Source: Nitrospiria bacterium
GTDB taxonomy: Bacteria > Nitrospirota > Nitrospiria > DASWJH01
Length of the DNA: 64,000 bases
Reading direction: 5' to 3'
Assembly (NCBI GenBank): GCA_036397255.1
Contig: DASWJH010000079.1
Coordinates: 1-64,000, forward strand
Positions within the stretch are counted from its first letter, which is position 1; each line of letters starts with the position of its first letter. The notes under the pieces are model-generated. The model had not been told where the DNA came from, ran no database searches, and saw only the letters and a list, made by a program, of their open reading frames with translations. Made by a program: the position numbers and the translations under genes. Positions 49,278-57,695 of this stretch are shown piece after piece.

Positions 49278-50154
49278 TGAGAATGTCCATCCTCCATTTT
49301 TTTCAAGTATAGGAGATATAAGGGAATAAAGCAAGCCTCTAAGGTTTTGGAACATTGTGATTCCATTTGGGTTTTGACTATTTCCCACGTTTTTCACCCT
49401 TCCCTCAACTAGATCTCAAATTGCCTCCTCACTCCAAGAAAAGCCTTTTCCATAACCACTCTTGAACTCCCCTCATTTTCTCAATCGATCCGTTCAAATT
49501 TATTATTTTCTTTCCCATCTCCTAAGAATTTCCCGTGATCTATGTTTTATAACCTTCAATCTCTCTTTTGCCACGTATTCCCTTGCCGTTGAATAAGAAT
49601 TAAAAAAAAATGGCTCTTATGTTCAAAGAAACCATTGGGAATATGACCCTGGAGGAAATTTTAGAAATTCATTGACAGGGAAACCCAATGTGATTACTAT
49701 CTTATAGCTTTTAACAACTTTTGAAAGCATCGTTTTTTGTTCAAGTGTTTTTACCCAGACCTCTTCAAATGATTGTTTTCAAACAAACTTAAGAACTCTC
49801 CAAAACAACCAAGGGGAAACCCAATGGAACCCGGGTAGAGGGGAATGGGACTCAACCGGCCCATTCGGCCAAAGGTTTTGGGTGAGAAAGCCAAGCAACA
49901 CCCCCAAGGAAAACTCCCGTTGGGGAAATTCCTCGAAGGGATCAAAAAATAAGAACCAGATCCTTTTCTGAATGGGGCTTTGCCCAAGATCACATATAAA
50001 CTTCCAACAATTAAATTGGTATTCATGAGATAAAATAGTTAATTTTTTTTCCCAACGAAACTCGAAAACACCATTAATAACTAATAAAATTTTGAATGAT
50101 CCCCCTTTTCCATAGGATAAAATAAAGGGGATAACCGGTATAGTGGAGGCAAAG
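49278..50154. other. Long divergent intergenic region, possible untranslated RNA
   Basis: About 880 bp between the start of the minus-strand pil operon and the plus-strand SPFH gene. No credible protein gene (a 91-codon minus frame at 49751-50026 looks like chance). It contains a near-consensus promoter at 49672-49700, a 13-bp direct repeat (gggaaacccaatg at 49678-49690 and 49814-49826) and several short inverted repeats between 49810 and 49960 such as ggcc-cattc-ggcc. It could be a long leader or a small RNA gene. Confidence 0.4.
49672..49700 (+). promoter_or_regulatory. Near-consensus sigma-70 promoter
   Basis: TTGACA (49672-49677), a 17-base spacer and TACTAT (49695-49700). The match is 6/6 and 5/6 at ideal spacing, reading rightward. 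The nearest plus-strand gene starts at 50155, some 450 bp later, so the transcript would have a very long leader or be a separate RNA. Confidence 0.5.
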
Positions 50155-50982
50155 ATGAAAGATACCTATGATTTAACCAAAATACCTTTTTTGGACAAAG
50201 GGCCGAAACTGATCATCGGGGTGATTGTCCTGGTTTTCCTTGTAGCAACCATCAGTGCCTCATTTGAGATTGTGGGTGCAGGGGAAAGGGGAGTTATCTT
50301 CAGCAAAATTGGCGGGGTTAAAGATCACATCTTAAATGAAGGCCTTCAATTTAAAATCCCCTTTATTGAAGACATCATTACCGTAGATGTTAAGGTTCAA
50401 AAATCACAAACCGATGCAACCGCGGCATCCAAAGACCTTCAAACCGTTTCATCCACCATTGCCCTCAACTATCATATTGATCCCGGCCAGGTAAATACCG
50501 TTTATCAAGATATCGGTCTATTTTTTAAAGACCGTGTGATTGATCCAGCAGTCCAAGAATCCGTGAAGGCCGTCTCGGCCCAGTTTACCGCAGAAGAGCT
50601 GATTACCCGCCGGAGCGAGGTCAGCCGAAGCATTGAATCCAACTTAAAGGAGCGTCTTTTGCAATTTAATATTATTACCGACGGGTTCAACATTATTGAT
50701 TTTTCCTTTTCTCGGGAATTTAATTCAGCCATTGAAGCCAAACAGACCGCCGAACAACAGGCATTGAAGGCAAAGCGGGATTTGGATCGAATTAAAATCG
50801 AAGCAGAACAGAAAATAACCCAAGCCAAAGCGGAAGCAGAGTCTCAGAGAATGCAGAGAGAAACGATCAGCCCAACGATTTTACAGTTGAGAGCCATTGA
50901 GAAATGGGATGGGAGGTTTCCTCAGGTGATCGGGGGAGCAATGCCCTTTATTGATGTAGGAACCCTGGCTCCACAAAAATAA
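50155..50982 (+). CDS. SPFH/prohibitin-family membrane protein (275 aa)
   Basis: One N-terminal membrane anchor (GPKLIIGVIVLVFLVATISA), then the SPFH domain: IVGAGERGVIFSKIGGVKDHILNEGLQFKIPFIEDII, DVKVQKSQTDATAASKDLQTVSSTIALNYHIDP, and a long coiled coil (EAKQTAEQQALKAKRDLDRIKIEAEQKITQAKAEAESQRMQ). This is the prohibitin/HflC-like layout: oligomeric rings that scaffold membrane proteases or microdomains. The ATG at 50155 has GGAGG five bases ahead; a GTG at 50143 overlaps that ribosome site. It precedes the sugar ABC importer by 36 bp, so they may be co-transcribed. Confidence 0.92.
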   Translation: MKDTYDLTKIPFLDKGPKLIIGVIVLVFLVATISASFEIVGAGERGVIFSKIGGVKDHILNEGLQFKIPFIEDIITVDVKVQKSQTDATAASKDLQTVSSTIALNYHIDPGQVNTVYQDIGLFFKDRVIDPAVQESVKAVSAQFTAEELITRRSEVSRSIESNLKERLLQFNIITDGFNIIDFSFSREFNSAIEAKQTAEQQALKAKRDLDRIKIEAEQKITQAKAEAESQRMQRETISPTILQLRAIEKWDGRFPQVIGGAMPFIDVGTLAPQK

Positions 50983-51018
50983 AAAGGTTCTCCGGAAGCA
51001 AAAAAAAGCGGAGCCTTT

Positions 51019-52314
51019 ATGAACCAGGTGTTGCTTAGAATCGCGCTGGCACTGGTGTTTCTTGGAGGTTCGGGGGGTTGCCAATCCTCCACCCCTTCAG
51101 AACAGGGTACAGAGCCGGTTACGGTTGTATTTAAACATGGGAAAATTGCGGGAGACCCACAAACCTTTCAATCCCTTCTCCAGCGCTTTGAGGACGCCCA
51201 CCCAGGAATTCTCGTAAAGGATGAAACCCTTCCTGCCTCCACAGACCAACAGCATCAGTTTTATGTGATGAGCCTTGAGGGACGTTCCGCAGAGTTTGAT
51301 GTTCTCTCCCTGGATGTCATTTGGGTTCATGAATTTGCAAGGGCCAATTGGATACACAACCTGTCCCACCTCCTCCCCCCCGACCAGCGGGTTCAATTCT
51401 TTCCGGGACCCATGGAGGCAGTCACCATGGAAGACCAAGTATACGCAATTCCCTGGTATATTGATGCCGGGATTCTCTACTATAGAAAGGACCTCCTCGA
51501 CAAACATAGGCTTCAAGCCCCCACTACATGGGAAGGGTTGGTTGACACCGCCCAAACCATCCTGGCTCAGGAAGAAGATCCCCATTTAAAAGGGTTTGTT
51601 TGGCAGGGAAAACAATACGAAGGGTTGGTTTGCAATATTTTAGAATATGTTTGGTCTGCAGGGGGAAATGTTTTGGATGGAAAGGGACGGGTCATCTTGG
51701 ATAGTCCAGAGGCAGAACAGGCCTTAACATTTACCAAAGACCTGATTGAACGCTTTGCGGTCTCCCCCCCTTGGGTCACCACGGCCGATGAGGAGGCCAC
51801 CCGCAGGATTTTCGGAGAAGGACGGGCAGTCTTTATGCGGAATTGGCCATATGCATGGAATATTTTTCAAAAAGAGGAATCACCCATCCGAGGAAAAGTG
51901 GGAGTATCCGTTCTTCCCCATTTTCCAGGTCAATCTTCCGCTGCTACTTTAGGGGGATGGCAACTGGGTGTGAATAAATTCTCCAGGCATCCTAAAGAGG
52001 CTGAAGCCTTGGTACAATTTCTGACCTCACCAGAGGTTCAGCGGTGGATGGCCATTGAAATAGGATACAAACCCCCGCGGAGGGCTTTATATCAGGATCA
52101 GGTAATGATTGCCACCCAACCTTTTATTACCGGGCTCTTCGAGATTTTTGAAACCGCCCGTCCAAGACCGGTTTCCCCTTATTACCTCATGCTCTCTCAG
52201 GTCATGCAACCGGAATTCTCCGCCGCCTTGGTCGGCCTGAAGGAACCCAAGGCAGCATTAAAAAACGCCCAGAGGCAAATGAACCATATTCTCTCCGCTA
52301 ATCTAGAAAGTTAA
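51019..52314 (+). CDS. Sugar ABC transporter substrate-binding lipoprotein (trehalose/maltose type)
   Basis: Lipoprotein signal ending GGSGGC (Cys 21), then an extracellular solute-binding family 1 fold: VTVVFKHGKIAGDPQTFQSLLQRFEDAHPGI, YVMSLEGRSAEFDVLSLDVIWVHEFARANWI, YAIPWYIDAGILYYRKDLLDKH and GKVGVSVLPHFPG...AATLGGWQLGVNKFS. The last two blocks match trehalose/maltose binders of the ThuE/LpqY group. It lies five bases before the first permease gene. The adjoining trehalose-synthesis genes downstream support trehalose or a similar disaccharide as ligand, but the sequence alone does not fix it. Confidence 0.9.
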   Translation: MNQVLLRIALALVFLGGSGGCQSSTPSEQGTEPVTVVFKHGKIAGDPQTFQSLLQRFEDAHPGILVKDETLPASTDQQHQFYVMSLEGRSAEFDVLSLDVIWVHEFARANWIHNLSHLLPPDQRVQFFPGPMEAVTMEDQVYAIPWYIDAGILYYRKDLLDKHRLQAPTTWEGLVDTAQTILAQEEDPHLKGFVWQGKQYEGLVCNILEYVWSAGGNVLDGKGRVILDSPEAEQALTFTKDLIERFAVSPPWVTTADEEATRRIFGEGRAVFMRNWPYAWNIFQKEESPIRGKVGVSVLPHFPGQSSAATLGGWQLGVNKFSRHPKEAEALVQFLTSPEVQRWMAIEIGYKPPRRALYQDQVMIATQPFITGLFEIFETARPRPVSPYYLMLSQVMQPEFSAALVGLKEPKAALKNAQRQMNHILSANLES

Positions 52315-52319
52315 ATAAC

Positions 52320-53201
52320 GTGGAACGTCGTGGTTTGATATTTTTCCTCATTGGTCCCACAGTCTTTATCCTAATCGCCCTTGCCTTATTTCCCATCTTG
52401 GCGGTGATCGGCCTCAGCCTACAGCGAAATCTTCCCATCTTTGATATCTCTCATTTTGTCGGTCTAGACAATTATTTTTTTTTAATGGGTGATCCACGGT
52501 TTTGGAATAGCCTTAAAAACACAGTCTATTTTACCCTTGTCTCCGTAGCACTTGAGATCAGTTTAGGTTTAGGAATCGCCATTTTATTGGACCAGGCTTT
52601 TACCGGGCGGGGATGGGTCCGGGCTCTGATCTTAATTCCTTGGGCCATCCCAACCGTGGTGTCTGCAAGGATGTGGGAGTGGTTATACAACGGGGAATTT
52701 GGCCTGATTAATTTTTTCCTCCAACAAACACAGGTCACCCACCAACCCATCAATTGGTTAGGAGATCCATTTTGGGCCATCCACGGGGCGATCTTAATGG
52801 AAGTTTGGAAAACCACCCCTTTTGCAGCCATACTATTAATGGCTGGACTCCAAACCATTCCAAGAGATTTATACCATGCTGCCAAAGTAGACGGGGCCAA
52901 TGCATGGGCCATTTTCCGATACATTATTTTACCTTCCTTAAAACCGATCATCCTGGTGGTTCTTCTGTTTCGCACACTGGATGCCTTCCGCGTCTTTGAT
53001 GCCATCTATGTATTGACCGGAGGGGGCCCTGCGAATACCACCGAAACCCTCTCTGTTTATGCTTACAAAGTATTATTCCAAACACTGCAATTCGGTTATG
53101 GGTCCACCATTGCCGTAGTGACGTTCATGTGCGTGGGCCTAATCAGTATCATTTATTTGAAACTTCTTGGGAAAGATTACTGGCAAAGGCTTTTAACATG
53201 A
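52320..53201 (+). CDS. Sugar ABC transporter permease (MalF/ThuF-like)
   Basis: Six membrane helices with TM1 FFLIGPTVFILIALALFPILAVIGLSL, and the EAA loop IPRDLYHAAKVDGANAWAIFRYIILPSLKPIILVVLLFR, followed by DAFRVFDAIYVLTGGGPANTTETLSVYAYK, the common ending of this permease type. The start is GTG at 52320, five bases after the binding-protein stop. Its TGA stop overlaps the ATG of the second permease (ATGA). Heterodimer partner of the next gene. Confidence 0.95.
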   Translation: MERRGLIFFLIGPTVFILIALALFPILAVIGLSLQRNLPIFDISHFVGLDNYFFLMGDPRFWNSLKNTVYFTLVSVALEISLGLGIAILLDQAFTGRGWVRALILIPWAIPTVVSARMWEWLYNGEFGLINFFLQQTQVTHQPINWLGDPFWAIHGAILMEVWKTTPFAAILLMAGLQTIPRDLYHAAKVDGANAWAIFRYIILPSLKPIILVVLLFRTLDAFRVFDAIYVLTGGGPANTTETLSVYAYKVLFQTLQFGYGSTIAVVTFMCVGLISIIYLKLLGKDYWQRLLT

Positions 53202-54028
53202 GGAACCCAACCCTAATAAAACACATTATTTTTTTCCTCCTCTTAACGGGTGTGGTAGCCTTCTGCTTGGGACCGGTTCTATGGCAAGGCATAACCGCTT
53301 TAAAACCAGAGTCGGAATTAACCTCCCTGCCACCGATTTTTCCAACACACCCCACACTCCAACATGTCCAATCGGTTTTTACCGACCACCCTTTTTTGAG
53401 GATTATCTCCAATAGCGTCCTTGTGGCTTCAATGACCACTTTCACCTCCTTACTGGTAGGATCACTGGCAGCATTTGCGCTGGCCTGGATCGGCTTCAGG
53501 GGAAAGGGAGTCCTCCTGGCCGTGGCCCTTGCGATATCCATGTTTCCTCCGATTTCCACGGTAAGCCCCCTTTATCTCATCATTCGGGCCCTCGGGTTAA
53601 GGGATACCTGGTGGGCTTTGGTGGCGACCCATACGACTTTTGCTTTGCCCTTAACACTGTGGATCCTCACCAGTTTCTTCCGGGAAATTCCCGCAGAAAT
53701 TTACAAAGCAGCTCAAATGGACGGCTGTACACCTTTCCAAGCATTTTATAAAATAATTCTCCCCCTATCCGCACCCGGTTTGATGGCCTCAGCCATTTTG
53801 GTGTTTATCTTCTCCTGGAATGAATTCTTATTCGCATTGTCCTTTACCACCACCGAGGCCTCCCGAACCATACCGGTGGGAATTGCACTTTTTCCCGGGC
53901 TCCACGAAATCCCTTATGGGGAGATTGCGGCCGCATCTATTATCGTAACCATTCCGGTTATATTGGTTGCGCTTGTTTTCCAGAAACGAATGGTGGAAGG
54001 AATGACGGCCGGAGCAGTAAAAGGATAG
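53198..54028 (+). CDS. Sugar ABC transporter permease (MalG/ThuG-like)
   Basis: 276 residues from the ATG at 53198-53200, which overlaps the previous stop by ATGA; a longer frame starting inside that gene is unlikely. Six membrane helices, and the EAA loop IPAEIYKAAQMDGCTPFQAFYKIILPLSAPGLMASAILVFIFSWNEFLFALSF, typical of MalG/ThuG. The end PVILVALVFQKRMVEGMTAGAVKG is the classical MalG C-terminus. Works with the preceding permease and the ATPase at 54214. Confidence 0.95.
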   Translation: MRNPTLIKHIIFFLLLTGVVAFCLGPVLWQGITALKPESELTSLPPIFPTHPTLQHVQSVFTDHPFLRIISNSVLVASMTTFTSLLVGSLAAFALAWIGFRGKGVLLAVALAISMFPPISTVSPLYLIIRALGLRDTWWALVATHTTFALPLTLWILTSFFREIPAEIYKAAQMDGCTPFQAFYKIILPLSAPGLMASAILVFIFSWNEFLFALSFTTTEASRTIPVGIALFPGLHEIPYGEIAAASIIVTIPVILVALVFQKRMVEGMTAGAVKG

Positions 54029-54213
54029 GAATATACCGAACCCTGTGGGCGAGAAGGGGAGACTCCATACGACTTCGCCGGTTAAAGAAGCGAGGATCGG
54101 GCTTTGCCTGGCCGAGCGAGGGGTGTGGGGGCATCGGAGGACCCACATTTTGGATTACCGCACGGGCCCCCAAATTTAGTGCCCAACGACGCTAGCCCCT
54201 AAAAAGGAAAAAA
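54029..54213. other. GC-rich 185-bp spacer with inverted repeats inside the ABC operon
   Basis: This gap interrupts the permease-ATPase order with sequence much richer in G/C than its surroundings. It holds GTGTGGGGGC near 54120 and GGGCCCCCA near 54165, able to pair, around GGAGGACCCAC. No T-run follows, so it is not a simple terminator. It resembles a dispersed intergenic repeat or an mRNA-processing element. Confidence 0.45.
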
Positions 54214-55308
54214 ATGGCGGAGGTTCAATTAGAAGGTTTAAGCAAACGGTTTGGGAAAACCGAAGTTCTCAGGAATATGGATTTAACGATCCAAAACGGA
54301 GAGTTTTTCACACTGGTGGGTCCCAGCGGGTGCGGAAAATCCACATTACTGCACCTGATTGCAGGGCTGGAACCCTTAACATCCGGTGAAATTCGCTTTG
54401 ATGGCAAACCCATTAGCCATCTTCCCCCCAAAGATCGGGATGTCGCGGTGGTTTTCCAAAGCTATGCCCTTTATCCTCACATGACCGTTTATGAAAATAT
54501 CGCTTTTCCCCTCCGGATGAAAAAACAATCCCCTCATCAAATCGGGGAGGAAGTCAAAAAGGTAGCGGAGTTTCTTGGGTTGAGCCACACCCTTCAACGC
54601 AAACCCAGGGAACTCTCAGGAGGGCAACGACAACGGGTGGCCTTGGGCAGGGCGATTATCAGAAAACCCCGCCTATTCTTGTTGGATGAACCTCTGTCCA
54701 ACCTGGATGCCCAACTCAGAATGGAAATGCGAAGCGAATTAAAAAAATTACACCAAAGACTCAAAATCACCATGATTTATGTCACCCATGATCAGGCCGA
54801 AGCCATGACTCTCTCGGATCGAATGGCCATTCTGCATGAGGGAACACTTCAGCAATGCGGAACCCCCCAAACCATCTATGAAAATCCTAAAAATCTTTTC
54901 GTCGCAAAATTTGTCGGATCTCCCCCCATGAATACGCTTCAAGGTGAATGGCGTTCCACCTCACCCGGAACCATTCAATTGGGAGAAAATATCTCTTTCC
55001 CCATTACCACTCCCCTGTTAGATCAAATGAAATCGGAAAAATCCCAGAATAAAAGAATGGTTCTCGGCATTCGCCCTGAGAATATTTTTCTTGTTCCGGA
55101 TGGGCCCTCGAAAGGCTTCTCCGGTCAAATCTCGGTGGTTGAACCCATGGGATCTGAAAATTGGGTTGAATTAAATTTTTTCCATCACTTCTTAAAGGTA
55201 AAAGCCCCCCCTCACATTCAAATCAAACCGGGTCAGACCATCCCATTTACTTTCCAGGAAGAAAAAATTCATCTTTTTGATGCGGACACCGGTCTCCGGG
55301 TAGGTTAA
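54214..55308 (+). CDS. Sugar ABC transporter ATP-binding protein (UgpC/MsmX/SugC-like)
   Basis: 364 residues: Walker A GPSGCGKST (36-44), Q-loop VVFQSYALYPHMTVYENIAFPL, signature ELSGGQRQRVALGRAI, Walker B LFLLDEPLSNLDAQLR, H-loop TMIYVTHDQAEAMTL and the FVGSPPMN link to a C-terminal TOBE/regulatory domain (LGIRPENI..VVEPMGSENWVELNF), as in MalK-type ATPases of CUT1 importers. It completes the importer begun at 51019. ATG start preceded by AAAAAGGAAAAA. The same ATPase type can serve several sugar importers. Confidence 0.95.
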   Translation: MAEVQLEGLSKRFGKTEVLRNMDLTIQNGEFFTLVGPSGCGKSTLLHLIAGLEPLTSGEIRFDGKPISHLPPKDRDVAVVFQSYALYPHMTVYENIAFPLRMKKQSPHQIGEEVKKVAEFLGLSHTLQRKPRELSGGQRQRVALGRAIIRKPRLFLLDEPLSNLDAQLRMEMRSELKKLHQRLKITMIYVTHDQAEAMTLSDRMAILHEGTLQQCGTPQTIYENPKNLFVAKFVGSPPMNTLQGEWRSTSPGTIQLGENISFPITTPLLDQMKSEKSQNKRMVLGIRPENIFLVPDGPSKGFSGQISVVEPMGSENWVELNFFHHFLKVKAPPHIQIKPGQTIPFTFQEEKIHLFDADTGLRVG

Positions 55309-55431
55309 TACACCCATTAAATATTCTTCCTTTCAGGTAAAAAAGAATAGGGTTGGGTTCATTAAGAAACCACAATCCAGCCAATAAACTCCCAATTCCC
55401 TTCCGTTCTAAACCTTAAGAATTTCAGGTAT

Positions 55432-55460
55432 TTGACGGATTATTGACTCTCGTGTATGAA
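55432..55460 (+). promoter_or_regulatory. Candidate sigma-70 promoter for the DUF5752-like/treT genes
   Basis: TTGACG (55432-55437), a 17-base spacer and TATGAA (55455-55460), reading toward the gene at 55669. It lies in the 360-bp gap after the ABC ATPase gene, where no better gene was found (a 62-codon frame at 55484-55672 is doubtful). Confidence 0.35.
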
Positions 55461-55581
55461 TAAAAAAGACAATAGAATTTTTTTTGGGTGTTACTTCTCT
55501 ATCAATCTTTTTAAAAAAATTCAACCCCTTCTATAAAATGGTAAGGGTGGATATCCCCGCCATAAAAGGGGAAATTAATTC

Positions 55582-55590
55582 TGTTATAAT
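55582..55590 (+). promoter_or_regulatory. Extended -10 promoter candidate
   Basis: TG at 55582-55583, one base, then a perfect TATAAT (55585-55590), giving a start near 55597 and a leader of about 70-110 bases before the DUF5752-like gene. No good -35 is present, which an extended -10 can tolerate. Confidence 0.45.
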
Positions 55591-55668
55591 GAAAAACGTG
55601 GTTAAAGCAAAAACCAGTCTCGCGATCATTCCCACCCAATCTCCTAACATCCAGAAAATGGGGAGGTC

Positions 55669-56325
55669 ATGACCTTAGGGGATTCATTCCGATTTCTTGA
55701 ATGTATGAGCTTATCCCAAACCACGGGAGTCAAAACGGCCACTTTGTCTGAATTGATTCAAGCCGTAGAGATCGTCGCACCGGGAGCCGTTTTCCATCAT
55801 ACCCATCAATTCTACCTTAAAGGTACCCTGGTGGCTCCGGAATATCCCAATGATTTTGCGGTATGGGTGGCGGAAAATCTGGAAGAGAGAGCCCTGGCGG
55901 AAAAACTGGCCTGTCTCGATTTTTATTCCATGAAATCCGTTGAAGAGATTCGTCGGGCCATTGTCAGAATTTTGGAAGACTACCGGGATCATTTCCCCGC
56001 TCCCCGGCCCGCCAGGCCAGGGGATGAATTCTTTTTTAATGATTCAATCACCTTGGTCATTCCAACTGGATTTAGGGCAAGGGATATTACAGAATTCAGA
56101 ATGGCCCTGAGACAGGTTGGACCCAGCAGCATTTACTACCATTTTTTTGAGGCCCGGATCCGTATGGAGAGCCCATCCGATGATTTTTCCTTTTGGGTTG
56201 AGCAATCCCTGGGGCGAAGAAATCTCTGCCATCAAATTCGGCAACTCGATCCCTATTTGTACAGCCTGGAAGGACTAAGGCGAAAACTGATTGAGTTGGT
56301 GGATATGGAGCTTACCCATGGATAA
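55669..56325 (+). CDS. DUF5752-like protein with two homologous halves (218 aa)
   Basis: The two halves align by eye: GAVFHHTHQFYLK...NDFAVWVAENLEERALAEKLACLD.YS..S.E.IRRAIVRIL (about 40-105) and SSIYYHFFEARIR...DDFSFWVEQSLGRRNLCHQIRQLDPYLYSLEGLRRKLIELV (about 145-212). I associate this with the DUF5752 family, which is commonly placed next to TreT-like glycosyltransferases; that link is from memory. No catalytic motif or membrane segment. Start ATG 55669 has GGGAGG only two bases away, so the ATG at 55705 is an alternative. It overlaps treT by 8 bp. Likely a regulator or subunit of the trehalose enzyme. Confidence 0.72.
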   Translation: MTLGDSFRFLECMSLSQTTGVKTATLSELIQAVEIVAPGAVFHHTHQFYLKGTLVAPEYPNDFAVWVAENLEERALAEKLACLDFYSMKSVEEIRRAIVRILEDYRDHFPAPRPARPGDEFFFNDSITLVIPTGFRARDITEFRMALRQVGPSSIYYHFFEARIRMESPSDDFSFWVEQSLGRRNLCHQIRQLDPYLYSLEGLRRKLIELVDMELTHG

Positions 56326-57544
56326 TTTGAAGCCCTACGAAAAGCTAGCCCCATCCGAAGATATTCGAATGCTTAAAAAACTGGCTGAGCAACTGAAAAA
56401 CAAATCCTACTTGCATGTGAATTCAACCTCGACCGGAGGCGGGGTCGCCGAAATTTTACATCGATTAAACGATATTTTTGTGGGATTGGGAATCAAGGCC
56501 CGTTGGGAAGTCATCAAAGGGAATGAAGAATTTTTTGGAATCACAAAGAATTTTCACAATGGACTTCAGGGAAAGGATTTACAGATTTCAAAAAAAATGT
56601 GGGCTCACTATTATGAGGTCAACAGGGAAAACTCAAAAAACCTGAACCTTTCAGCAGATATGGTATTTATTCACGATCCACAGCCCGCGGCCTTAATTCA
56701 TTACCGGCCTAAGCAAGGGAAATGGGTGTGGCGGTGCCACATCGATCTTTCCCATCCTAACCGGAAAATTTGGGAGGACCTCCGTCCCAATGTGGAAAAT
56801 TATGATGCAGCGATTTTTTCTGTCTCAAAATTCGCCCAAACCTTATCCATTCCACAATTCATCGCCCCCCCTTCGATTGACCCCCTCAGCAACAAAAACC
56901 GTGACCTTTCCAAGGAGGAAATACAAAAGGTCCTCGAAGAATATCAAATCCCAACGGATTTGCCCATTATGATGCAGGTTTCCCGCTTTGATCCCTTTAA
57001 AGATCCTCTCGGGGTAATTCAGGCCTACCGCATGGTCAAAAAATACCATCCCTGCCGTTTAATCCTTGCAGGGGGTGCGGCATCGGATGATCCCGAGTCA
57101 TCAGAAATTCTTGCCAGGGTACGGGAAGAAGCAGAGGGAGACCCGCACATCCATATTCTAGATCTTCCTCCATTCAGTGATGTACACCTCAATGCCTTAC
57201 AAAGGGCATCCACGATTATCCTTCAAAAATCCTTGCGGGAGGGATTTGGTTTAACAGTGACGGAAGCTTTATGGAAAGGAAAACCGGTCATCGGCGGATC
57301 GGTAGGAGGCATTCCTTTACAGATCAACCATGGAATCACCGGCTTTTTAGTTCATTCCGTTGAAGGGGCCGCTTTCCATATCCGTCAGCTTCTGCACAAC
57401 CCTCAGCTCACCAAACGCATGGGGGAGATGGGCAAGGAACATGTCCGTCAGAACTTCTTAATTACCCGGCAAGCCAAGGACTATCTCGCCCTATGGGTTT
57501 CTCTGGAAACCCCCAAAAAAAAGAACATCGTCTACCTACACTAA
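56318..57544 (+). CDS. treT: Trehalose synthase TreT-like glycosyltransferase (GT4, about 408 aa)
   Basis: Residues 33-45 (HVNSTSTGGGVAE) and ARWEVIKGNEEFFGITKNFHNGLQG are the TreT hallmark. The C-terminal GT4 half has QVSRFDPFKDPLGVIQAYRMVKK, LQKSLREGFGLTVTEALWKGKPVIGGSVGGIPLQI and KRMGEMGKEHVRQNFLITRQAKDYLALW. TreT transfers glucose from NDP-glucose to free glucose, giving trehalose without a phosphate intermediate. ATG at 56318-56320; a TTG nine codons earlier is less likely. Overlaps the DUF5752-like gene by 8 bp, so the two are translationally coupled. Next to an importer and an OtsB-like phosphatase, which supports a compatible-solute locus. Confidence 0.9.
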   Translation: MDNLKPYEKLAPSEDIRMLKKLAEQLKNKSYLHVNSTSTGGGVAEILHRLNDIFVGLGIKARWEVIKGNEEFFGITKNFHNGLQGKDLQISKKMWAHYYEVNRENSKNLNLSADMVFIHDPQPAALIHYRPKQGKWVWRCHIDLSHPNRKIWEDLRPNVENYDAAIFSVSKFAQTLSIPQFIAPPSIDPLSNKNRDLSKEEIQKVLEEYQIPTDLPIMMQVSRFDPFKDPLGVIQAYRMVKKYHPCRLILAGGAASDDPESSEILARVREEAEGDPHIHILDLPPFSDVHLNALQRASTIILQKSLREGFGLTVTEALWKGKPVIGGSVGGIPLQINHGITGFLVHSVEGAAFHIRQLLHNPQLTKRMGEMGKEHVRQNFLITRQAKDYLALWVSLETPKKKNIVYLH

Positions 57545-57695
57545 AACACTTTCTCAAATATTTTTCAGTTAAAAGAATAGCCAATTGAAAATGTTTCCGG
57601 TATGATTGCTTGTATTCCCTTTCAAAATGATAAAAATCCAAAATTATTTAAAAATAAAACCCCATTAAAAAAAAAGTTCCTCCTTTGGGTTCACT

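Noticed and set aside
49751-50026. 91-codon minus-strand frame in the long gap before the SPFH gene
   Set aside because: No ribosome site, no domain, composition typical of random AT-rich sequence, and it runs against the promoter found there.
53828-54148. 106-codon minus frame across the permease end and GC-rich spacer
   Set aside because: Antisense to a clear MalG-type permease; no start signal or homology.
55484-55672. 62-codon frame whose stop overlaps the start of the DUF5752-like gene (ATGA)
   Set aside because: The overlap is tempting, but a TATAAT element lies inside the frame, there is no ribosome site before its ATG, and the product has no recognisable features.
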